From the NCBI RefSeq assembly GCF_047121295.1, contig NZ_CP139447.1, forward strand, positions 4,960,001 through 5,024,000: a DNA stretch of 64,000 bases, given 5' to 3'. The DNA comes from Longispora sp047121295. GTDB lineage: Bacteria; Actinomycetota; Actinomycetes; Mycobacteriales; Micromonosporaceae. This document shows, piece by piece, positions 17,092 to 23,348 of this stretch (position 1 is its first letter; every line of letters starts with the position of its first letter). The notes below the pieces were generated by a model. The model ran no database searches. It was not told the origin of the DNA and was given only the letters and a program-made list of their open reading frames with translations. Position numbers and translations under genes: made by a program.

Positions 17092-18837
17092 TTGGAACAC
17101 ATCTCGGCCGGGGCACTGCTGACCGGACTGCGCCAGCATCCCGCCAGCCCCGCCATCACCCTCGCCCAGCTCCGGCGGGCCCGCAACCGACCCGCGCTCG
17201 CCGCCCTCGTCGAGGAACTGCGCGAGGACGCCCGGCTCGGCGAGCCGCCACCGCCGCATCCCCCGTGGTCGGCCTACCGCCGGTACGCCGACGACGGCGA
17301 CCGCGAGACGTACGAGTCGCTGTACTTCGCCCGGCGCGGCCTGCTCAACGCCCGCCTGGCCACCGCCGCCCTGACCGGCGGGGACACCGAGCTGGGCGCG
17401 CTCGCCGACATCCTGTGGGACGTGTGCGCCGAGTACACCTGGGCGCTGCCGGCGCACGAGTCCCACGGGATCGCCGCCGGTCGGCCGATGCCGCAGACCG
17501 TGGACCTGTTCGCCGCCGAGACCGCGCACACCCTCGCCGAGGCGGTCGCGCTGCTCGGCGAGGCCCTGCCCGCCCCGGTCGTCGAGGTGGTCACCGACAC
17601 CGTGCGCCGCCGGGTACTGGCTCCGCTGTTCGACGATCCCCGGCCGTGGCCGTGGGAGGACTTCCGCACCAACTGGTCGGCGGTGTGCGCCGGGGCGGCC
17701 GGGATGGCGGCCCTCGCGCTGCCCGCCGACGACCGGTGGCTCGCGGGCGCGCTGGAACGCTGCCTGCGGGCGATGGACACGTTCCTCGCCGGGTACGAGG
17801 CGGACGGCGCCTGCACCGAGGGCGTCGACTACTGGTGCTACGGCTTCGGCTACCACGTCAGCTTCGCCGAGGCGCTGCGGGAACGGACCGCCGTCGACCT
17901 GCTCACCGGGACACCGCTGGCGCGCGCGATCGCCGCGTTCCCGGCGTCCGCGCAGCTCGCGGAGGGCGCCTACGTCTCGTTCTCCGACGGCTCAGCGAAC
18001 CCGATGGTCCCGACGGGGCTGGTCAGCCTGCTGGCGCGCCGGCTCGGCACCCCGGTACCGGCCATCGCGGCCGTGCCGGCGAACGCGCGCAACCACGCCC
18101 ACCGGTGGGCCTTCCTGTCCCGGACGCTGGCCTGGACCGACCCGGATCTGCTCGGCACGGTGGTCCCGGCGGGCACGGACTGGCTGCCCCAGTCGCAGTG
18201 GTTGATCGTCCGCGCGCCGGGCGGGGCGGCGTTCGCGGCGAAGGGCGGCCACAACGACGAGCCCCACAACCACCTCGACCTCGGCCAGTTCATCCTCGCC
18301 GCGCACGGGGAGCAGTTGCTGGCGGACCTGGGCGCCGGGCAGTACACCGGACAGTATTTCGGGCCGGGCCGCTACGACCTGCCGCACCCGTCGGCGCGCT
18401 GGCACAGCGTGCCCGTGGTGGACGGGGTAACCCAGCGGCCGGGCCGGGACGCGGCGGCGACCGCGACCCGCGAGGCCGACGCGCTGCTGCTGGACCTGAG
18501 CGCGGCCTACGGCCGGCCGGTGCGCCGCCGGTTCGACTGGGCCACGGTGGACGGCGGCTTCGAGCTGCGCCTGGGCGACGGTTTTCCCGGTGCGGCGCGG
18601 GTCGAGGAGGTCTTCGTCAGCCGGATCCGGCCGGCGTGCGCCGGACCCGGCACCGTGACCTGGACCGGCGAACGCGGCACCGCCACCCTGCGCTACCCGA
18701 TCGGGGCCTGGGAGCCGTCCGTCGAGTCTCTGGAAGTGGTGAACCACCACAACACCCCAGAAACCATCCATCGACTGGTACTCAGCGGCACCGGGCTCGA
18801 CGAGGCCACCTTCGAGTTCACCGTGACGCCGCGCTGA
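17092..18837 (+). CDS. Heparinase II/III-like protein
   Basis: Predicted polysaccharide or oligosaccharide lyase, 581 aa. It has a helical toroid N-terminal half (to about 350) and a beta-sheet half containing GGHNDEPHNHLDLGQFIL (about 384-401), the signature region of the Hepar_II_III domain, followed by a Tyr-rich active-site segment. No signal peptide is seen, so it would act on imported oligosaccharides in the cytoplasm. The start is probably the TTG at 17092, since GGAGAAGG lies 6 bases before it and no ATG or GTG is better placed. The long open frame continuing upstream is a shadow of GH95. Co-transcription with GH95 suggests sequential breakdown of one uronate-containing polymer. A 13-bp stem terminator follows. 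Confidence 0.8.
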   Translation: MEHISAGALLTGLRQHPASPAITLAQLRRARNRPALAALVEELREDARLGEPPPPHPPWSAYRRYADDGDRETYESLYFARRGLLNARLATAALTGGDTELGALADILWDVCAEYTWALPAHESHGIAAGRPMPQTVDLFAAETAHTLAEAVALLGEALPAPVVEVVTDTVRRRVLAPLFDDPRPWPWEDFRTNWSAVCAGAAGMAALALPADDRWLAGALERCLRAMDTFLAGYEADGACTEGVDYWCYGFGYHVSFAEALRERTAVDLLTGTPLARAIAAFPASAQLAEGAYVSFSDGSANPMVPTGLVSLLARRLGTPVPAIAAVPANARNHAHRWAFLSRTLAWTDPDLLGTVVPAGTDWLPQSQWLIVRAPGGAAFAAKGGHNDEPHNHLDLGQFILAAHGEQLLADLGAGQYTGQYFGPGRYDLPHPSARWHSVPVVDGVTQRPGRDAAATATREADALLLDLSAAYGRPVRRRFDWATVDGGFELRLGDGFPGAARVEEVFVSRIRPACAGPGTVTWTGERGTATLRYPIGAWEPSVESLEVVNHHNTPETIHRLVLSGTGLDEATFEFTVTPR

Positions 18838-18942
18838 TCCCGGGGGCGGGTCCCCGTCCGTTCACCGGGCGCCGGCCGCCGACCCCGTGATCGGCGGGCG
18901 GCGCCCCGAGTCCCGAGCCGGTCGCGCTCCCGGCACGGAGAT

Positions 18943-18974
18943 GCCGGGGGTGGGCCTGACCGCCCACCCCCGGC
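18943..18974 (+). terminator. Terminator hairpin after the GH95-lyase operon
   Basis: A 13-bp perfect GC stem (18943-18955 with 18962-18974) with loop CTGACC lies about 105 bases after the lyase stop codon. The surrounding 18838-19144 stretch has no credible gene. The next operon's regulatory region starts at 19145. Confidence 0.8.
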
Positions 18975-19144
18975 TGACCGCCCTCCCCCTCAGGTGGCGG
19001 CCACGCGCCCCGTGGCGGACACCATGGCGATCCAGGTGCCGGCATCCGCCAGGAACCTCATGACGCTGTCGCCCTCGCGCAGGCCCGCCAGCCGGCGACG
19101 ACAGCGACAACTGCGTCAATTCCTCTTCCCTCGTGCCCCTGAAA

Positions 19145-19157
19145 GTAATCGGTTTCC
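19145..19157. promoter_or_regulatory. Degenerate LacI-type operator
   Basis: GTAATCGGTTTCC matches the regulon 13-mer GCAACCGGTTTCC at 11 of 13 positions. It lies 89 bp (8-9 helical turns) upstream of the perfect copy at 19234-19246, in the same promoter region. A looping pair is plausible. Confidence 0.5.
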
Positions 19158-19233
19158 ACCTGGCCGTCAAGACATTCTTCCAGGCACAGCCCGTTGACCA
19201 TGGCCATCCAAACCCCTACAGTGCGAAGGAAGT

Positions 19234-19246
19234 GCAACCGGTTTCC
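19234..19246. promoter_or_regulatory. LacI-type operator for dehydrogenase B operon
   Basis: GCAACCGGTTTCC is identical to the copy at 13621. It abuts the GAGGAG ribosome-binding site of the dehydrogenase gene (ATG at 19260). Bound repressor would block early elongation or overlap the transcription start. Confidence 0.75.
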
Positions 19247-19259
19247 GAGGAGTACGCCC

Positions 19260-20252
19260 ATGACGCTTCCTCGCCTCGTCGGGGCGTTCGCCATGCAACC
19301 CGAGGTGCTGCCCGCCGCTTTCTCCGGCGGCCTCGTGGCCCGGCTCAACGCCGGGCTGGACCTGCTCGACGACGGCGGCCGCGTGCTCGCGTTCGACGAC
19401 GACCGGCTCGCCGAGGTGTCCGTCCTGATCACCTCCTGGGGCTGCCCACCGATCGACACGACCGTGCTCGACGCGGCGCCGCAACTGCGCGCGATCGTGC
19501 ACGCCGCCGGCTCCGTCCGGGGCCACGTCCCCCGGGACGCCTGGTACCGGGGAATCACGGTCTCCTCCGCCGCCGACGCCAACGCCGGGCCGGTCGCCGA
19601 CTACACGGCCGCCGCCATCGCCTTCGGCGTGAAGCGCGCGCTCCCGCTGGCCGGCCGGTACGCGCAGGGCCACTTCGCCGAGTTCCAGGAACGCCCCGGG
19701 GTCGACGGGCGGGTGGTCGGCGTCGTCGGCGCGTCCCGGATCGGCCGGCTCGTGATCCACCGGCTGGTCGCCACCGGCTACCAGGTGCTCGTCGCCGACC
19801 CGTACCTGTCCCCCGACGAGGCCGCCGCGCTCGGCGCGGAACTGCTGGACCTCGACGCGCTGTGCCGGCGCAGCGACGTGCTGACCGTGCACGCGCCCGA
19901 ACTGCCCTCCACCCGGCGCCTGATCAACGCCGACCGGCTGCGGCTGCTCCCCGATGGCGCGCTCGTCGTCAACACCGCCCGGGGCAGCCTGATCGACACC
20001 GACGCCCTCGTCGCCGAGTGCGCCACCGGGCGGCTCGACGCGATCCTCGACGTCACCGACCCGGAGCCGCTGCCGACGGACCACCGGCTGTTCGCGCTGC
20101 CCAACGTCCTGGTCACCCCGCACATCGCCGGCGTGCAGGGCAGCGAGGTCCTCCGCTTCGGCCGGTACGCCACCTCCGAGGTGGAACGCTTCCTCGCCGG
20201 CGAACCCCTGTTGGGCGAGGTCCACCTGCGCGACCTGGAGACAATGGCATGA
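19260..20252 (+). CDS. D-isomer-specific 2-hydroxyacid dehydrogenase family protein (B)
   Basis: Paralogue of the dehydrogenase at 12560-13573, 330 aa. It shares VGVVGASRIGR, NTARGSLIDTD, DVTDPEPLP and VTPHIAG, which cover the NAD loop and the Arg, acidic and His catalytic positions. An in-frame ATG at 19194 exists but would translate through the operator. The ATG at 19260 directly follows GAGGAG and is preferred. Its last codons overlap the isomerase-like gene by 4 bases (ATGA). Like its paralogue, it is preceded by the LacI-type operator. The two enzymes may handle different steps or different sugar acids of the same substrate. Confidence 0.87.
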   Translation: MTLPRLVGAFAMQPEVLPAAFSGGLVARLNAGLDLLDDGGRVLAFDDDRLAEVSVLITSWGCPPIDTTVLDAAPQLRAIVHAAGSVRGHVPRDAWYRGITVSSAADANAGPVADYTAAAIAFGVKRALPLAGRYAQGHFAEFQERPGVDGRVVGVVGASRIGRLVIHRLVATGYQVLVADPYLSPDEAAALGAELLDLDALCRRSDVLTVHAPELPSTRRLINADRLRLLPDGALVVNTARGSLIDTDALVAECATGRLDAILDVTDPEPLPTDHRLFALPNVLVTPHIAGVQGSEVLRFGRYATSEVERFLAGEPLLGEVHLRDLETMA

Positions 20253-21034
20253 GACTCGCGTTCTCCACCCTCGGCTGCTCCGGACTACCGCTGGCCGAAC
20301 TGGTCGCACTGGCCCGGTCCACCGGCTGGACGGGGGTGGAGCTGCGGGTCGCCCCGGACGAGCCGGTCCACCTCGGACTGACGTCCGCCGGGCGGGCCCG
20401 GGTCCGGGCCGCACTCTCCGGCGTGACACCGCTCTGCCTCGCCTCCTACGTCAAGGTGGCCGCCGCCGGCGACGACGACGCCTGCGTGGCCGACGCCCTC
20501 GCCCACGCCCGGCTCGCCGCCGACCTCGACATTCGCGCCGTGCGGGTGTTCCCCGGCGCGGAAGCCCCCGGCCCCGGGGCGGACGACACGGCGGTCCGTC
20601 GCCTGAGCGCGATCGCCCACGCGCTGCCCGCCGGGGTGGAGATCTGGCTGGAGACCCACGACTCGCATCCCCGGGGCACCGACGTCGCCCGGGTTCTCGA
20701 GCGGGTGGACGACCCCCGGGTCAGCGCGATCTGGGACCTGCTGCACCCCTGGCGCGCCGGCGAGACCGTGCGGGAGACGCTCGCCGCGCTGCGGCCGTAC
20801 CTGGCGCACGTCCAGCTCAAGGACGTGGCCGGCGCGGACGACCTGACGCCCCTTCCTCTGGGTACCGGCGTCGTGCCGCTGGCCGCCGCGCTGGACCTGC
20901 TGGCCGGCACCGGGTACGCCGGCTGGTACAGCCTGGAGTGGGAGAGCAAGTGGCACCCGGGCGCCGGCCCGCTGGCCGGGGCGCTGACCGCGAGTCGCAC
21001 GTGGCTGGAACTCCAGCCGGGCCTCACCCGCTGA
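20249..21034 (+). CDS. Sugar phosphate isomerase/epimerase-like TIM-barrel protein
   Basis: Xylose-isomerase-like (AP endonuclease 2 fold) TIM-barrel protein, 261 aa. It begins RLAFSTLGCSGLPLAELVAL and contains the metal-site-like strands IWLETHDSH (about 130-138), SAIWDLLHPW (about 157-166), HVQLKDV (about 188-194) and YSLEWESKW near the end. These are the positions of Glu/Asp/His metal ligands in this superfamily. It overlaps dehydrogenase B by 4 bases, so the two are translationally coupled. Likely a sugar or keto-sugar-acid isomerase or epimerase; the exact reaction is not recognisable. A broken GH29 gene follows 21 bases downstream. Confidence 0.8.
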   Translation: MRLAFSTLGCSGLPLAELVALARSTGWTGVELRVAPDEPVHLGLTSAGRARVRAALSGVTPLCLASYVKVAAAGDDDACVADALAHARLAADLDIRAVRVFPGAEAPGPGADDTAVRRLSAIAHALPAGVEIWLETHDSHPRGTDVARVLERVDDPRVSAIWDLLHPWRAGETVRETLAALRPYLAHVQLKDVAGADDLTPLPLGTGVVPLAAALDLLAGTGYAGWYSLEWESKWHPGAGPLAGALTASRTWLELQPGLTR

Positions 21035-21055
21035 TCCCGGACCGAGGAGTCCCCC

Positions 21056-21187
21056 GTGACCATGCAGCCGTGGTTCGCCGACGCCAAGCCCGGCGTGGCG
21101 TCCTCCGGTCGGGTCCATCCGGGCTCGTCAGGCCGCCAGCGTGGTCGGGACCGCAGCCGCGCGTCGCACCCCTCCCAGGGCCGTTGA
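21056..21187 (+). pseudogene. 5' stub of a GH29 alpha-L-fucosidase
   Basis: After the isomerase, CGAGGAG is followed by a GTG and the codons for MQPWFADAK-x-GV. This is the near-invariant beginning of intracellular GH29 alpha-L-fucosidases (usually MQPWF.DAKLGIF.HWG). Similarity then stops abruptly at about base 21095, and the frame continues with unrelated codons to a TGA at 21185-21187. The last 60 bases overlap the 3' end of the opposite-strand QueC-like gene. I read this as the third gene of the operon, truncated by insertion or deletion, with its ribosome-binding site and first dozen codons left. The remaining 400-plus codons are not in this window. Confidence 0.6.
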
Positions 21188-21811
21188 CAGTCGCCGCGCG
21201 GGCGGGGCGAGCGGCTCCGGAGGAGCCGTCGAGAGGTACTCGGTGGGATCGTCGGCGCGGGTCGTGGCGAACGCGAGCCGCCGCCGACGGCACCCCGGGC
21301 ACGTTCCACAGTGGTGGTGCGTGTCGCGCTCACACGACCAGGTCGCGCTGACCCGTACCCCCAGGCGCAGCCCCAGGGCGAGGATGTCGGCCAGGTTCAG
21401 GTCGAGGAACGGCGCCGTCACCGTGACCATGCGTCGACGGGGGCCGCCGGCGCGGGTCGGCGCGAACCTGGGCCATTGCAGCATGCCGTAGTCGGTGTCG
21501 CTCCCCGCCGCGCACCGCAGGGCCGCCCCGTCGTCGATCACGGATGCCGCGGCGGCGAGCAGATGGTGCTGCCGGTAGCCGTGCGGGCCAGTGTCGATCA
21601 GCGCCGTGCGGTAGCCGACGCAGAGCCTGAACGCGGTGGACCGCACGTACTCGATCTCAGCCCTCGGCACGGCGGGGTGGGCGCAGTGCACCAGCACGAT
21701 CCGGCGGCCCTGCGCGTGCAGGTGATGCGCCAGGACGGTACTGGCGATTCCGCCCGAGGACAGGACGAAGGTCGGGTGATCGCGGGTCGGTGAAGCCTCG
21801 TGGACTGACAT
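21128..21811 (-). CDS. QueC-like PP-loop protein with altered ATP loop
   Basis: Protein of 227 aa resembling 7-cyano-7-deazaguanine synthase (QueC). The C-terminal zinc knuckle is intact (TWSC160...C168GTC171PGC174, then RRRRLAF). The N-terminal PP-loop reads SGGIAST (19-25) instead of SGG-x-DS, so the conserved Asp is Ala23. The start at 21811 is supported by AGGAGG 5 bases upstream. No queD, queE or queF genes are nearby, and the gene's 3' end lies across the junction that destroyed a fucosidase gene, so it may be a recent arrival. Possible roles are a diverged amidotransferase-like ATPase or a degenerate QueC. I do not claim deazaguanine synthesis. Confidence 0.65.
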   Translation of the reverse strand: MSVHEASPTRDHPTFVLSSGGIASTVLAHHLHAQGRRIVLVHCAHPAVPRAEIEYVRSTAFRLCVGYRTALIDTGPHGYRQHHLLAAAASVIDDGAALRCAAGSDTDYGMLQWPRFAPTRAGGPRRRMVTVTAPFLDLNLADILALGLRLGVRVSATWSCERDTHHHCGTCPGCRRRRLAFATTRADDPTEYLSTAPPEPLAPPARRLSTALGGVRRAAAVPTTLAA

Positions 21812-21972
21812 GACGCCCTCCTGGGGTCCGGGCACCCCACCTTCGGTGGCGGGGTTCAGGTGATGGGCCATGGGTCCTGGAGGTCTTCATATGCCCGATC
21901 AAATGCCGATTTGCCTTGCCCACCCATCGTGCGGCGGCCGAATTCGGGGGTCAACGAAGGGCGATCGTTCGA

Positions 21973-23082
21973 TCACAAACGTTCATCGGTGGGCACGCCC
22001 GGCGGCGGGCCGGTGGAGGCGCGCACGACCAGCCGGGGCAGGACGTGCACATGCAGCAGGGCGCGGTGCGGGTTGCTGTCGGCCAGCCGGCGCAGCAGGA
22101 GCTCGACCGCGACCCTGCCGACCGCGTCGCGCTGCGGGGCGACGGCGGTGAGCGGGATGTCCGCGAACGCGGCCAGGTCGTCGTCGTAGGCGACGATCGA
22201 CAGGTCCCCCGGCGCCCGCAGGCCCCGGGCGCGCAGCAGGTGCAGCAGGCTGATCGCCGAGGCGTCGGGGTGGGCGAGGACGGCCGTGGCCCCGGACTCC
22301 AGGATCGCGTCGAGCCTGCCCCCGATCGCCCGGGCGAACTCCTCCGGGTCGCTGATGAACAGCTGGTCGGTGATCCGCGCCGCGCCCCGGGGCAGGTCCA
22401 GGGCGTCGATCGCGGCGTCGTACCCGGCCCGCAGCCACAGACCGGTGTGCGAGGAGCTGCTCAGGAGCGCGATCCGCCGGTGGCCGAGCTCGGCCAGGTG
22501 GTAGACGGCCTGGCTGGCACCGTGCTGGTGATCCGTGGCCACGTACTCCAGCGGCGGGATATGCGCGGACGGCTCGTGCGGACGCTCGACGAACAGCACC
22601 GGCACCGGCAGCCGGGTGATCCAGTCCAGCTCGTCCGACATCCGGGAGAACGCCTCACTGGGCGTGAACAACAGCCCCTCGACCTGGGCGTCGAGGAGGC
22701 GCCGCACCTGGTCGCGGTCGCGGTGGGCGTCGTAGTCCGTGACCGCCAGCCTGAGCTCGATGTCGTGCGCGGCGGCGGCCTGCCGGGCACCGTTGACGAT
22801 CTCCCGGAAGTACTGACTGGCCGCCGGCACCACCATGCCTAGCGAAGGCCGGTACGCGAAACCATCGGGGTGGTGTCTGGCGGGTGCCGTCGCCTCGAGG
22901 GCCGGAAGCACAGCGCCCCCGTGGACCCGGCTGAGGTCGCCGTGGCGTTCGAGGTCGAGGAAGTCCCGGCGGATCGTCAGCGGGGAGACCCCGAAGGCCG
23001 CCGCGAGCTCCGCCGTCCGCACCGAGCCGTCCCGGCGCAGAGCCGAGACAATCGCGCGCTGACGTTGCGCTGCATGCATCAC
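21973..23082 (-). CDS. DeoR-type HTH / LacI-type sensor hybrid regulator
   Basis: Transcriptional regulator of 369 aa. The N-terminal winged helix is DeoR-like (RQRAIVSALRRDGSVRTAEL and SPLTIRRDFLDLERHGDLSRVHGG, about 6-58). It is joined to a LacI/GalR-type periplasmic-binding-protein fold (about 85-350, with LGHRRIALLSS and DLSIVAYDDD). DeoR regulators normally carry a sugar-phosphate isomerase-like sensor, so this arrangement implies sensing of a free sugar. The start is GTG at 23082 or the ATG one codon on, with AGGGGG upstream. Its promoter region contains the direct repeat ACGTTACA/ACGTTTCA about 23107-23138. Targets are unknown; the adjacent secreted propeller gene is the nearest candidate. 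Confidence 0.85.
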   Translation of the reverse strand: MMHAAQRQRAIVSALRRDGSVRTAELAAAFGVSPLTIRRDFLDLERHGDLSRVHGGAVLPALEATAPARHHPDGFAYRPSLGMVVPAASQYFREIVNGARQAAAAHDIELRLAVTDYDAHRDRDQVRRLLDAQVEGLLFTPSEAFSRMSDELDWITRLPVPVLFVERPHEPSAHIPPLEYVATDHQHGASQAVYHLAELGHRRIALLSSSSHTGLWLRAGYDAAIDALDLPRGAARITDQLFISDPEEFARAIGGRLDAILESGATAVLAHPDASAISLLHLLRARGLRAPGDLSIVAYDDDLAAFADIPLTAVAPQRDAVGRVAVELLLRRLADSNPHRALLHVHVLPRLVVRASTGPPPGVPTDERL

Positions 23083-23289
23083 CAGCCCCCTAGCCCGCCT
23101 CCAGAATACGTTACAAACACCTATCTATCGGTACGTTTCACCAGGCCAACGCGAACACCAGAGGAAGCTGCTCGCGGACGGGCGAACGGTGCTTCGTGTC
23201 GACGAGCGCCGCCGCGACGCCGCCGATCGTGATCGTCTGCCCGGAGAGCGGCCAGGGTGTCCCGCCCCGATTCGCGCCCGGTAGTCGCT

Positions 23290-23336
23290 GAAGGGCTGGT
23301 GGCCCGCACGCGATGCGTGCGGGCCACCAGCCCTTC
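23290..23336 (-). terminator. Very strong terminator hairpin
   Basis: A perfect 22-bp stem (23290-23311 with 23315-23336) and 3-base loop begins 13 bases past the stop of the minus-strand propeller gene. It is the longest perfect hairpin noticed in the window. The rest of 23083-23289 holds only the regulator's promoter region and no gene I can support. Confidence 0.9.
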
Positions 23337-23348
23337 GGGTGCGAGTGG

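Noticed and set aside
19194..19259. Longer start for dehydrogenase B
   Set aside because: The extension translates across the LacI-type operator and the ribosome-binding site of the ATG at 19260.
21040..21200. An insertion sequence at the broken fucosidase junction
   Set aside because: No transposase, terminal inverted repeats or target duplication are visible around the QueC-like gene.
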